From positions 123,427 through 187,426 of the forward strand of contig NZ_BMWG01000013.1 of NCBI RefSeq assembly GCF_014651115.1: a stretch of 64,000 bases of DNA, in the 5' to 3' direction. Shown here in pieces: positions 9,007-18,251 of the stretch (positions within the stretch are counted from its first letter, which is position 1; each line of letters begins with the position of its first letter). Under the pieces are notes generated by a model. The model was given only the letters and a program-made list of their open reading frames with translations. It had not been told where the DNA came from and ran no database searches. Source of the stretch: Streptomyces inusitatus. GTDB taxonomy: Bacteria; Actinomycetota; Actinomycetes; Streptomycetales; Streptomycetaceae. Made by a program: the position numbers and the translations under genes.

Positions 9007-9176
9007 CAGTCACCGCCCGCACGATGGTGGCACGACCGGGCGGTCGGCGGGGGCCGGAGGGGGTGATGGGGGGATCCGAGCGGTGCGAAATACGCCACAT
9101 CACCTGCTGCGCACCATTCTGCACCCCGGGTGGCCGTCCCCGGGAGTCCGGTGCGTTGTCGGTGGCGTACGGCAGG

Positions 9177-9521
9177 ATGGGCCGGGTGGAAGAGCTGCCG
9201 GAGTACGCGGAGCGGGTGCTCGAAGTCGCCGAGCTGATCCCGCCGGGCCGGGTGATGACCTACGGCGACATCGCCGAGTGGCTGGGAGAGGGCGGCCCGC
9301 GCCAGGTCGGCCGGGTCCTGGCGCTCTACGGAGGCGCGGTGCCCTGGTGGCGCGTGGTGCGCGCGGACGGCACCCTGCTGCCCGGGCACGAGCCGAGCGC
9401 CCTCGCGGAGTACCGCGCGGAGGGCACACCGCTGCGCGAGGCGCCGCGGAGCGCCGAGGGGCATGTGCCCCGCCTCGACATGCGGCGGGCCCGCTGGGAC
9501 GGTGAGGGCGCTCACATATGA
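9177..9521 (+). CDS. Alkyltransferase-like protein (MGMT-family DNA-binding protein, no acceptor Cys)
   Basis: The protein has ~114 residues. It carries the DNA-binding half of O6-alkylguanine-DNA alkyltransferase: PGRVMTYGDIAEWLG (helix-turn-helix with the Tyr/Arg region), RQVGRVLALYGG and VPWWRVVRADG. The usual PCHR active-site Cys is replaced by Trp (PWWR), as in ATL proteins, which bind alkylated guanine and hand it to nucleotide excision repair instead of repairing it. ATG 9177 is the likely start; GTG 9186 is also plausible and has better spacing to the AGGATGG sequence. The longer upstream frame has no coding character. It sits just before the adnA-like gene, in a repair-gene neighbourhood. 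Confidence 0.85.
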   Translation: MGRVEELPEYAERVLEVAELIPPGRVMTYGDIAEWLGEGGPRQVGRVLALYGGAVPWWRVVRADGTLLPGHEPSALAEYRAEGTPLREAPRSAEGHVPRLDMRRARWDGEGAHI

Positions 9522-9688
9522 CAGCTTCAGCCCATCGAGTGCCCGGCGGGCGGCGGAAGGACCGTACGGAGTACGCGAGGGCCGCGACCGGACCGCCGCA
9601 TCCACCCCCCGCGCTGGCGTAGCGTCGTCGGCACGCGGCACGCGCCGCTCCATCAGCACCAGCAGACCCACCAGGACCGGCGATCCAC

Positions 9689-12600
9689 GTGAGCTCCTCC
9701 TCCACCACCGGACGTCCGCCGTACCAGCGACAGGTACGGCGGCGGACTCCGGGCGCGTACCGGCTGGTGCGCACACCTCCGGGAGCCGTCGCCCCTCCTC
9801 AGCTGGACGCGGCCCAGCGCGCCGTGGTTGAGCATGTCTCGGGACCGCTTCTCGTCCTCGCGGGACCCGGCACCGGCAAGACCACCACCCTGGTGGAGAC
9901 GGTCGCCTCCCGCGTCGCCCAAGGGACCGACCCCGCGCGGATCCTGGTGCTCACCTTCAGCCGCAAGGCCGCCGTGGAACTGCGGGACCGCATGGCGCTG
10001 CGGCTCGGCGGCGCGCGCGGCCCGCAGGCGACCACCTTCCACTCGTTCTGTTACGCCCTGGTCCGCGCCCACCAGGACGCCGATCTCTTCGCCGAGCCGC
10101 TGCGGCTGCTCTCCGGCCCCGAGCAGGACGTCACCGTACGAGAACTCCTCACCGGACAGATCGACCTGGAGGCGCACGGACTCGCCCGCGAGCAGTGGCC
10201 CGACGAGCTGCGGGCGTGCCTCACCACGCGGGGATTCGCCGACGAGGTCCGCGCGGTGCTGGCCCGCAGCAGGGAGCTGGGGCTGGGCCCCGACTCGCTG
10301 CGCCGCTTCGCCGTCCGCATCGGGCGGCCGGACTGGAGGGCGGCCGCCGCCTTCCTCGCGGAGTACCTGGACGTTCTGGATATGCAGGGCGTACTGGACT
10401 ACGCGGAGCTGGTGCACCGGGCTGTGCTGCTGGCCGAGCGGACCGCGTCGCCGCGGGCCTTCCCGTACGACCTGGTCCTGGTGGACGAGTACCAGGACAC
10501 CGACCCCTCCCAGGTGCGGCTGCTCCAGGCGCTGGCGGGCGGCGGGCGGACCCTGGTCGCCTTCGGCGACCCCGACCAGTCGATCTACGCCTTCCGGGGC
10601 GCGGACGTGAACGGCATCCTCGACTTCCCCGACACCTTCCGGCACGCCGACGGCACCCCGTCGGCGGTGGCCGTCCTCACCGCCTCCCGGCGCAGCGGGA
10701 AACAGCTCCTGGCGGCGACCCGGCTGCTCACCCGCCGGATGCCGCTGACCCGGCTGCCCTCCGACAAGGTCCGCGCCCACCGCGAGCTGGCGGCGGTCCG
10801 CGACGGCGGCACGGTCGAGACCTACACCTTCCCCACGGCCTCCGCCGAACTCGACAACATTGCCGACATCGTGCGCCGCGCCCATCTGGAGGACGGCGTC
10901 CCCTGGCACGAGATGGCCGTCCTGGTGCGGGCGGGCAGCCGTACGATCCCGTCGATCCGCCGCGCCCTGACCTCCGCGGGCGTCCCCCTGGAGGTCGACG
11001 GCGCGGACGTCCCGCTCCGCCACGAGCCCGCGGTGTCCCCCCTGCTGACCGCCCTCCGCGCCGTCGCCTCGGCCGCCGCCGCAGCGCCGGGGGCCGACCC
11101 TGACCCGGCGTATCCGCAGGCCCGGGCCGAGCGTGCGGCGGCTGCCGAGCCGCCCGCCACGGCTCGCACGGCCGAGTCCTCCGCCGAGGCCCCCGGCGCG
11201 GCGGGGTCCGGCCCCCGGGAGGCGGCCGGGGCCGCCGAGCCGTCCTCCGGCACGGACCACCCCGTCCCGGGCAGCGCGAGCACCGCCCCCTGGCTCGACA
11301 CCGAGACCGCGCTCACCCTGCTCGCCTCGCCCCTCGCCGGGATGGACAGCGCGGACCTCCGCCGGCTCGGCCGGGCCCTGCGGGACGAGGAGCGCGCGGC
11401 GGGCAATCGCGTACCGCCCCCCTCCGACCTGCTCATAGCCCGCGCCCTCGCCGAGCCCGCCCGGCTCGTCGCGCACGACCCCTCGTACGCCTTCGGCGCG
11501 CAGCGGCTCGGCAGGCTGCTCGGCGCCGCCCGGGAACTCCTCGAAGGCGGCGGCACCGCCGAAGAGGCCCTCTGGGAGCTGTGGGACGGCACCGGCTGGC
11601 CCGGCAGGCTGGAGCGCGCCGCCCGGCGCGGCGGCGCGGCCGGGCGCAACGCCGACCGCGACCTCGACGCCGTGTGCGCGCTCTTCGACACCGCCGCCCG
11701 CGCCGAGGAGCGCACCGGCGGCCGGGGCGCGCTCAACTTCATCGAGGAGATCGAGGCGCAGGACATCGCCGCCGACACCCTCTCCACCCGGGAGACCCGC
11801 TCCGGCGCGGTCCGGCTGATGACCGCCCACCGCGCCAAGGGCCTGGAGTGGAGCCTCGTCGTCGTCGCCGGGGTCCAGGAGGGCCTCTGGCCCGATCTGC
11901 GCCGCCGGGGCTCCCTCCTGGAGGCCGACCGCATCGGGCGCGACGGCCTCGCCGAACCGCTCTCCCCCGGGGCCCTCCTCGCCGAGGAGCGCCGGCTCTT
12001 CTACGTCGCCGCCACCCGCGCCCGCGACCGCCTCGTCGTCACCGCCGTCAAGGCCCCCGCCGACGACGGCGACCAGCCCTCCCGCTTCCTCGCCGAACTG
12101 GGCGCGGAGCCCAAGGACGTCACCGGACGCCCCCGCCGCCCCCTCGCCGTCCCCGCGCTCGTCGCCGAACTGCGCGCCACCACCGTCGACCCCGGGGCCA
12201 CCCCGGCGCTCCGCGACGCCGCCGCCCGGCGGCTCGCCGCCCTCGCCGCGCTCCGCGACGACGAGGACATGCCCCTCGTACCCGCCGCGCACCCCGACCG
12301 CTGGTGGGGCCTGCACGACCCCACCCGGGCCCCGGAGCCGCTGCGCGACCGCGACCAGCCCGTCGCGCTCTCCGGCAGCGCCCTGGACCAGCTCGCCAAC
12401 GCCTGCGCCCTCCAGTGGTTCCTGGGCCGCGAGGTCAAGGCGGACGCCCCCGCCACCACCGCCCAGGGCTTCGGAAACGTCATCCACGTCCTCGCCGACG
12501 AGGTGGCCTCCGGCCGTACCCCCGCCGATCTGGCCGTCCTCATGGAGCGCCTCGACTCCGTCTGGGACGCCCTCGTCTTCGACGCGCCCTGGAAGTCGCG

Positions 12601-13216
12601 GCAGGAGAAGGAGCACGCCCGCGCCGCCCTGGAGCGCTTTCTGCGCTGGCACGTCATGGACCGGGGCGGCCGCATCCCCACCGCCACCGAGCACGGCTTC
12701 GACGTCACCCTGGAGGCCGGGGAGTACGCGGTACGCATCCGGGGCTCCATGGACCGTGTCGAGAGGGACGCCGAGGGACGCGCCTATGTCGTGGACTTCA
12801 AGACCGGCAAGCAGGCCCCCACCGGCCCCCAGGTCGCCCGCCACCCCCAGCTCGCCGTCTACCAGCTCGCCGTGCGCGAGGGAGCCCTCGACCCGGACTC
12901 GGACCCGGCCTCCGCCACCGACCCGGACTCGGCCTCCGGCGCGGACTCCGCCTCCGGCGCGCCGCCGACCGAGTCCGGCGGCGCGGAACTCGTCCATCTG
13001 CGGCAGGGCGCGATCAAGAAGGAGGGCGGCGACGCTCTGCCCAAGGTGCAGACACAGCCGCCGCTCGACGGGGAGTGGGTCTCGGAGCTGCTCGCCACCG
13101 CCGCGGGCCGCGTCCTGGACGAGCGCTTCACCCCGTCCACCGGCGCGCACTGCTCGAACTGCGCCTTCCGCGCCTCGTGCAGTGCCCAGCCCGAGGGCCG
13201 CCACATCGTCGAATGA
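9689..13216 (+). CDS. adnA: AdnA-type ATP-dependent helicase-nuclease subunit with Fe-S-type cysteines
   Basis: This 1175-residue UvrD/Rep-type SF1A helicase is fused to a C-terminal PD-(D/E)XK nuclease. Walker A (LAGPGTGKTTT), Walker B (LVLVDEYQDTDP), GDPDQSIYAFRGA, the motif V/VI area (LMTAHRAKGLEW, RRLFYVAATRARD) and the nuclease VVDFKTGK motif are all visible. One Cys in NACALQWFL and three in the C-terminal CSNCAFRASC match the four cysteines that hold a 4Fe-4S cluster in AddB/AdnA-type nucleases. An Ala/Pro-rich insertion lies between helicase lobes (~450-540). The start is GTG 9689. The stop overlaps the next gene's ATG (ATGA), so the two are translationally coupled. The pair resembles the mycobacterial AdnAB end-resection machine. 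Confidence 0.85.
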   Translation: MSSSSTTGRPPYQRQVRRRTPGAYRLVRTPPGAVAPPQLDAAQRAVVEHVSGPLLVLAGPGTGKTTTLVETVASRVAQGTDPARILVLTFSRKAAVELRDRMALRLGGARGPQATTFHSFCYALVRAHQDADLFAEPLRLLSGPEQDVTVRELLTGQIDLEAHGLAREQWPDELRACLTTRGFADEVRAVLARSRELGLGPDSLRRFAVRIGRPDWRAAAAFLAEYLDVLDMQGVLDYAELVHRAVLLAERTASPRAFPYDLVLVDEYQDTDPSQVRLLQALAGGGRTLVAFGDPDQSIYAFRGADVNGILDFPDTFRHADGTPSAVAVLTASRRSGKQLLAATRLLTRRMPLTRLPSDKVRAHRELAAVRDGGTVETYTFPTASAELDNIADIVRRAHLEDGVPWHEMAVLVRAGSRTIPSIRRALTSAGVPLEVDGADVPLRHEPAVSPLLTALRAVASAAAAAPGADPDPAYPQARAERAAAAEPPATARTAESSAEAPGAAGSGPREAAGAAEPSSGTDHPVPGSASTAPWLDTETALTLLASPLAGMDSADLRRLGRALRDEERAAGNRVPPPSDLLIARALAEPARLVAHDPSYAFGAQRLGRLLGAARELLEGGGTAEEALWELWDGTGWPGRLERAARRGGAAGRNADRDLDAVCALFDTAARAEERTGGRGALNFIEEIEAQDIAADTLSTRETRSGAVRLMTAHRAKGLEWSLVVVAGVQEGLWPDLRRRGSLLEADRIGRDGLAEPLSPGALLAEERRLFYVAATRARDRLVVTAVKAPADDGDQPSRFLAELGAEPKDVTGRPRRPLAVPALVAELRATTVDPGATPALRDAAARRLAALAALRDDEDMPLVPAAHPDRWWGLHDPTRAPEPLRDRDQPVALSGSALDQLANACALQWFLGREVKADAPATTAQGFGNVIHVLADEVASGRTPADLAVLMERLDSVWDALVFDAPWKSRQEKEHARAALERFLRWHVMDRGGRIPTATEHGFDVTLEAGEYAVRIRGSMDRVERDAEGRAYVVDFKTGKQAPTGPQVARHPQLAVYQLAVREGALDPDSDPASATDPDSASGADSASGAPPTESGGAELVHLRQGAIKKEGGDALPKVQTQPPLDGEWVSELLATAAGRVLDERFTPSTGAHCSNCAFRASCSAQPEGRHIVE

Positions 13217-16200
13217 GCCCTCCCGCCTCCGCGCCGGACCGGCGCGGAGCCGGAGTGTCAGTGGCCGCCAGTAGCCTCTTTGATGTGACCGCTCGCATCA
13301 GCGACCCCGAGCAGCTCAAGGAGCTCCTCGGGATCCCCTTCACCCCGGAGCAGACGGCCTGCATCACCGCGCCGCCCGCCCCGCAGGTCATCGTGGCCGG
13401 AGCCGGCTCGGGGAAGACGACGGTCATGGCCGCCCGCGTGGTCTGGCTCGTCGGCACCGGGCAGGTCGCCCCCGAGCAGGTCCTCGGCCTCACCTTCACC
13501 AACAAGGCCGCGGGCGAGCTGTCCGAGCGGGTGCGCACCGCGCTCGTCCGCGCGGGCGTCACCGACCCCGACGTCATCGACCCGGACCACCCCCCGGGCG
13601 AGCCCCGCATCTCCACGTACCACGCCTTCGCCGGACAGCTCCTCGCCGACCACGGACTGCGCATAGGACTGGAGCCGACCGCCCGGCTCCTCGCCGACGC
13701 CACCCGCTACCAGCTCGCCGCCCGGGTGCTGCGCGAGGCCCCCGGCCCGTATCCGGCGCTGACCCGGTCCTTCTCCACCCTGGTGAGCGATCTCCTGGCG
13801 CTCGACGGCGAGCTGTCCGAGCATCTGGTCCCGCCCGAGCGCCTCGGCTCCCACGACGCCGGGCTGCTGCGCGCCCTGGACGGCGTCCGCCTCTCCAACG
13901 CCGAGCTGCGCGCCGTCCCCGAGACCGCCGCCGCCCGCCGCGAGCTGCTCGATCTCACCCTCCGCTACCGGGAGGCCAAGCGCGCCCGCGAGCTGCTCGA
14001 CTTCGGCGACCAGATAGCCCTCTCCGCCGAGCTGGCGCTCACCCGCCCCGCCGTCGGGACGATCCTCCGCGAGGAGTTCAAGGTCGTCCTCCTCGACGAG
14101 TACCAGGACACCTCGGTCGCCCAGCGGCTGCTGCTGTCCGGGCTCTTCGGCGACGGCAGCGGCCATGCCGTGACCGCCGTCGGCGACCCCTGCCAGGCCA
14201 TCTACGGCTGGCGCGGAGCCTCCGTGGCCAACCTCGACGACTTCCCCGAGCACTTCGCCCACGCCGACGGCACCCCCGCCACCCGCTTCTCGCTCAGCGA
14301 GAACCGCCGCAGCGGCGGCCGGCTGCTCCACCTCGCCAACGGCCTGGCGGAGCCCCTGCGCGCCCGCCACGCGGGAGTCGAGGCGCTGCGCCCCGCCCCG
14401 GGGGCCGAGCGCGACGGATCGGTGCGCATCGCCCTGCTGCCCTCGCACGCGGAGGAGATCGCCTGGCTCGCCGACTCCATCGCGCACCTGGTGCGCACCG
14501 GCAAGGAGCCCGGCGAGATCGCCGTGCTCTGCCGCACCGCCGGGGACTTCCCCGAGATCCAGGGCGCACTGGTCGCCCGCGATGTCCCGGTCGAGGTCGT
14601 CGGCCTCTCCGGGCTGCTCCAGCTCCCCGAGGTCGCCGACCTCGTCGCGGTCTGCGAGGTGCTCCAGGACCCGGGGGCCAATGCCTCGCTGGTACGCCTG
14701 CTGACCGGCCCGCGCTGGCGGATCGGCCCGAGGGACCTCGCCCTGCTGGGCCGCCGCGCCCGGCTGCTGGTCCACCGCGCCCCCACCGGCGAGGCCGACG
14801 CCGACGAGCGGCTCGCCGCCGCCGTGGAGGGCACCGACCCGGCCGAGGTCGTCTCCCTCGCCGACGCCCTGGACACCTTCCTCGAACAGACCGGCGCCGA
14901 CGACGGCCTGCCGTTCTCCGCCGAGGCCCGGGTCCGCTTCGCCCATCTCGCCGGGGAGCTGCGCGATCTGCGCCGCTCGCTGTCCGACCCCCTGATGGAC
15001 GTCCTGCACCGGGTGCTCTCCACCACCGGCCTCGACGTCGAGCTGTCGGCCTCCCCGCACGCCCTGGCCGCCCGCCGCCGCGAGACCCTCGGCAATTTCC
15101 TCGACACGGCCGCCGGATTCGCCGGTCTGGACGGCGAGGCCTCGCTCCTCGCCTTCCTCGCCTTCCTGCGGACCGCCGCGCAGTACGAGAAGGGCCTGGA
15201 CAACGCCCTGCCCGGCGGCGAGAACACGGTCAAGGTGCTGACCGCGCACAAGTCCAAGGGCCTGGAGTGGGACGTGGTCGCCGTCCCCGGGCTGATCGCC
15301 AGACAGTTCCCGAGCGAGCGGCCGCGCGAGGGCTGGACCTCCAATCCCCAGATCCTGCCGCACTCCCTGCGCGGGGACGCGGCGACCCTCCCGGACATCG
15401 AGGCGTGGGACACCAAGGGCATGAAGGCGTTCAAGGACGCCATGAAGACCCATCAGCACACCGAGGAGCTGCGCCTCGGCTATGTCACCTTCACCCGGCC
15501 CCGCTCCCTGCTGCTGGGCTCAGGCCACTGGTGGGGCCCGACCCAGAAGGGCAGAAGAGGCCCCTCGTCCTTCCTGAAGGCGCTCCACGACCACTGCGCG
15601 GAGGGCTTCGGCGAGATCGAGGCATGGGCGGACGAACCCGAGGAGGGCGCGGAGAACCCGCATCTGCTGGAGTCGTCCCCCGACCGGGCCTGGCCCCTCC
15701 CGCTGGACCCTGACTCACTCTCCCGCCGCCGCAGGGCCCGCGACACGGTGCTGGCCCACCTCGCCCGGGTGCCGGCCCAGGGCGGCCCCGCGCCGCTCCC
15801 GCAGGACCCGCCGCTCCCGCAGGACCCGGAGGCTCCGGAGGCCGAGGCCGGGCAGCTGTTCTGGGACGACCTGGAGGAGCCGTACGAGCCGTACGAGCCG
15901 TACGAGCCGTACGAGCCGTACGAGCCGTACGAGCCGGAAGCGCCCGAGGAGGGGTACGGGGAGGGGGACGAGCCGCAGGAGCCCGGCCCCGGCGCCGCCG
16001 ACCTCGTACCGGCTCCCAGGGAAGCCGCCGAGGACCCGGCCGAGAGCGAGCTCACCCCCGAGGAGGCGCGTGCCATCGCCTCCTGGGACCGGGATCTGCG
16101 CGCCCTCACCCGTGAACTCCGCCACACTCGCGCCGCCACCCACGACGTCCCGCTCCCGGCCTCTCTCACCGCCTCCCAGCTGATGCGTCTCGCCGCCGAC

Positions 16201-16800
16201 CCGGACGGATTCGCGGCGGAGCTGGCCCGGCCGATGCCCAGGCCCCCGGCCCCGGCGGCCCGCCGGGGCACCCGCTTCCACGCCTGGGTGGAGTCCCGCT
16301 TCGAGGAGCTCCCGCTGCCCATGCTCGGCCCCGACGAGCTGCCCGGCGGCGACACCTCCGGCCCCGACCGGGCCGAGATCGCCGACGAACGCGATCTGGA
16401 GCTGCTGAAAGAGGCCTTCGAGCGCACCCCGTACGCCCGCCGCACCCCCTACCGCGTCGAGACGCCCTTCCAGATCACCCTCGCCGGCCGGGTCGTCCGG
16501 GGCCGGATCGACGCCGTCTACCGCACCTCCCTGACCAGCGAGGACGGCACCGAGACGCATCGCTACGAGATCGTCGACTGGAAGACCGGGCACGCCCTCG
16601 CCGCCGACCCCGTCCAGCTCGCCGTCTACCGGCTGGCCTGGGCCGAGCAGCACGGTCTGCGCCCGGAGGAGGTCGACGCCGCGTTCGTCTTCATACGCGG
16701 CGGCGAGGTCGTCCGACCCCGTTCCCTGCCCGGCCGGGCGGGCCTGGAGAACATCCTGCTGGGCGAGACGGCAGACGACGGGGTCACCGGCGCCCGTTAG
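13213..16800 (+). CDS. adnB: AdnB-type ATP-dependent helicase-nuclease subunit
   Basis: This 1195-residue partner of the preceding gene has the same layout: Q-motif FTPEQTACI, Walker A VAGAGSGKTT, a LTFTNKAAGELSERV motif, VVLLDEYQDTS, GDPCQAIYGWRGAS, LTAHKSKGLEWD, and a C-terminal nuclease with EIVDWKTGHAL. No Fe-S cysteine cluster is seen. In mycobacteria the AdnB subunit is the main motor, and the intact motifs here agree. ATG 13213 overlaps the adnA stop by 4 bases; GTG 13255 is an alternative. Between the helicase and nuclease domains is a Glu/Pro/Tyr-rich linker with six perfect EPY repeats. The next gene starts ~10 bases after the stop. Confidence 0.85.
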   Translation: MSPPASAPDRRGAGVSVAASSLFDVTARISDPEQLKELLGIPFTPEQTACITAPPAPQVIVAGAGSGKTTVMAARVVWLVGTGQVAPEQVLGLTFTNKAAGELSERVRTALVRAGVTDPDVIDPDHPPGEPRISTYHAFAGQLLADHGLRIGLEPTARLLADATRYQLAARVLREAPGPYPALTRSFSTLVSDLLALDGELSEHLVPPERLGSHDAGLLRALDGVRLSNAELRAVPETAAARRELLDLTLRYREAKRARELLDFGDQIALSAELALTRPAVGTILREEFKVVLLDEYQDTSVAQRLLLSGLFGDGSGHAVTAVGDPCQAIYGWRGASVANLDDFPEHFAHADGTPATRFSLSENRRSGGRLLHLANGLAEPLRARHAGVEALRPAPGAERDGSVRIALLPSHAEEIAWLADSIAHLVRTGKEPGEIAVLCRTAGDFPEIQGALVARDVPVEVVGLSGLLQLPEVADLVAVCEVLQDPGANASLVRLLTGPRWRIGPRDLALLGRRARLLVHRAPTGEADADERLAAAVEGTDPAEVVSLADALDTFLEQTGADDGLPFSAEARVRFAHLAGELRDLRRSLSDPLMDVLHRVLSTTGLDVELSASPHALAARRRETLGNFLDTAAGFAGLDGEASLLAFLAFLRTAAQYEKGLDNALPGGENTVKVLTAHKSKGLEWDVVAVPGLIARQFPSERPREGWTSNPQILPHSLRGDAATLPDIEAWDTKGMKAFKDAMKTHQHTEELRLGYVTFTRPRSLLLGSGHWWGPTQKGRRGPSSFLKALHDHCAEGFGEIEAWADEPEEGAENPHLLESSPDRAWPLPLDPDSLSRRRRARDTVLAHLARVPAQGGPAPLPQDPPLPQDPEAPEAEAGQLFWDDLEEPYEPYEPYEPYEPYEPYEPEAPEEGYGEGDEPQEPGPGAADLVPAPREAAEDPAESELTPEEARAIASWDRDLRALTRELRHTRAATHDVPLPASLTASQLMRLAADPDGFAAELARPMPRPPAPAARRGTRFHAWVESRFEELPLPMLGPDELPGGDTSGPDRAEIADERDLELLKEAFERTPYARRTPYRVETPFQITLAGRVVRGRIDAVYRTSLTSEDGTETHRYEIVDWKTGHALAADPVQLAVYRLAWAEQHGLRPEEVDAAFVFIRGGEVVRPRSLPGRAGLENILLGETADDGVTGAR
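15877..15939 (+). repeat. Perfect tandem repeat GAGCCGTAC x6 inside adnB
   Basis: Six identical 9-base units (15877-15930) followed by the variant GAGCCGGAA encode (Glu-Pro-Tyr)6-Glu-Pro-Glu in the linker between helicase and nuclease domains. Identical units at DNA level suggest recent expansion by slippage, so copy number may vary between strains. Confidence 0.95.
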
Positions 16801-16810
16801 GCTCAGACAC

Positions 16811-18217
16811 ATGAGCGACACCCCGGACAGCGCCGTCCGTACGTACATCCAGCAGCACCGCGCCGCCTTCCTCGACGACCTCGCGGAATGGCTCCGCATC
16901 CCCTCCGTCTCGGCCCAGCCCGAGCACGCGGGGGACGTGGCGCGCAGCGCCGACTGGCTGGTGGCCAAGCTCAAGGAGACCGGCTTCCCGGTCGCCGAGG
17001 TGTGGCCGACGGCCGGTGCGCCCGCCGTCTTCGCCGAGTGGCCGTCGGATGACCCGGAAGCGCCCACCGTGCTGGTCTACGGCCACCACGACGTGCAGCC
17101 CGCCGCCCGCGCGGACGGCTGGCACACGGACCCCTTCGAGCCGGTCCTCGCCGACGGCAGGCTCCACGCCCGGGGCGCCGCCGACGACAAGGGCCAGGTG
17201 TTCTTCCACACCCTGGGCGTGCGGGCGCATCTCGCCGCCACCGGGCGCACCGCTCCCGCCGTCCGTCTGAAGCTGCTGATCGAGGGCGAGGAGGAGTCGG
17301 GCTCCCCGCACTTCCGCGCCCTGGTGGAGGCAGGCGCGGACCGGCTGGCCGCCGACGCCGTGATCGTCTCGGACACCGGCATGTGGTCCGAGACCACCCC
17401 CACCGTCTGTACCGGGATGCGCGGGCTCGCCGACTGCGAGATCGAGCTGTACGGCCCCGACCAGGACATCCACTCCGGCTCCTTCGGCGGCGCGGTGCCC
17501 AACCCGGCCACCGTCGCGGCCCGGCTGGTGGCCGCGCTCCACGACGCCGACGAACGGGTCACCATCCCCGGTTTCTACGACGGGGTCGCCCCGCTCACCG
17601 ACGCCGAGCGCGCGCTCTTCGCCGAGCTGCCCTTCGACGAGAAGGCCTGGCTGTCCACGGCGAAGTCGCACGGCACGCTCGGCGAGGACGGCTACTCCAC
17701 CCTGGAGCGGATCTGGGCCCGCCCCACGGCCGAGGTCAATGGCATCGGCGGCGGGTACCAGGGCCCCGGCGGCAAGACGATCATTCCCTCGTCCGCGACG
17801 CTGAAGCTCTCGTTCCGGCTGGTCGCCGGGCAGGACCCGGACCTGATCGAGGTCGCGGTGAGCCAGTGGATCGCCCAGCGCGTCCCGGCGGGCATCCGCT
17901 ACGACCTCGCCTTCGGGGCCTCCACCCGCCCCTGTCTGACGCCGCTGGACCACCCCGCGCTCCAGTCGGTGGCCCGGGCCATGAGCCGCGCTTTCGACGG
18001 GCAGAAGATCCTCTTCACCCGTGAGGGCGGCTCGGGACCGGCCGCCGATCTCCAGGACGTGCTGGGCGCGCCCGTGCTGTTCCTCGGGATCTCCGTACCG
18101 TCCGACGGCTGGCACGCGCCCAACGAGAAGGTCGAGGTCGAACTGCTCCTCAAGGGCGTGGAGACCGCCGCGCACCTCTGGGACGACCTCGCCGCAGCCC
18201 TTAGCCGATCCGTCTGA
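16811..18217 (+). CDS. M20-family dipeptidase/metallopeptidase
   Basis: This 468-residue zinc-dependent exopeptidase belongs to the PepV/CNDP-like branch of family M20. The metal-binding GHHDVQP (His and Asp), GAADDKG (bridging Asp) and EGEEESGSP (catalytic and ligand Glu) lie in order, followed by VSDTGMW (ligand Asp) and the dimerisation-domain QDIHSGSFGG. The C-terminal REGGSGPAADLQ and APNEKVEVE blocks complete the active site. There is no signal peptide. It probably hydrolyses dipeptides or small peptide conjugates in the cytoplasm. The ATG start at 16811 is ~10 bases after adnB, so it could share its transcript. Its link to the repair block is positional only. Confidence 0.92.
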   Translation: MSDTPDSAVRTYIQQHRAAFLDDLAEWLRIPSVSAQPEHAGDVARSADWLVAKLKETGFPVAEVWPTAGAPAVFAEWPSDDPEAPTVLVYGHHDVQPAARADGWHTDPFEPVLADGRLHARGAADDKGQVFFHTLGVRAHLAATGRTAPAVRLKLLIEGEEESGSPHFRALVEAGADRLAADAVIVSDTGMWSETTPTVCTGMRGLADCEIELYGPDQDIHSGSFGGAVPNPATVAARLVAALHDADERVTIPGFYDGVAPLTDAERALFAELPFDEKAWLSTAKSHGTLGEDGYSTLERIWARPTAEVNGIGGGYQGPGGKTIIPSSATLKLSFRLVAGQDPDLIEVAVSQWIAQRVPAGIRYDLAFGASTRPCLTPLDHPALQSVARAMSRAFDGQKILFTREGGSGPAADLQDVLGAPVLFLGISVPSDGWHAPNEKVEVELLLKGVETAAHLWDDLAAALSRSV

Positions 18218-18251
18218 TGTCGACCCGATCCACCGGGGGAGTTGGAAGTAC

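Noticed and set aside
5689..9066. 1125-residue plus-strand frame
   Set aside because: Antisense to the flippase-like gene, composed of His/Gln/Gly/Arg-rich shadow sequence with no domain.
11581..13212. Upstream extension of the adnB frame
   Set aside because: Overlaps adnA in another frame, Arg/Pro-rich, no motif. The ATGA overlap at 13213 gives the right start.
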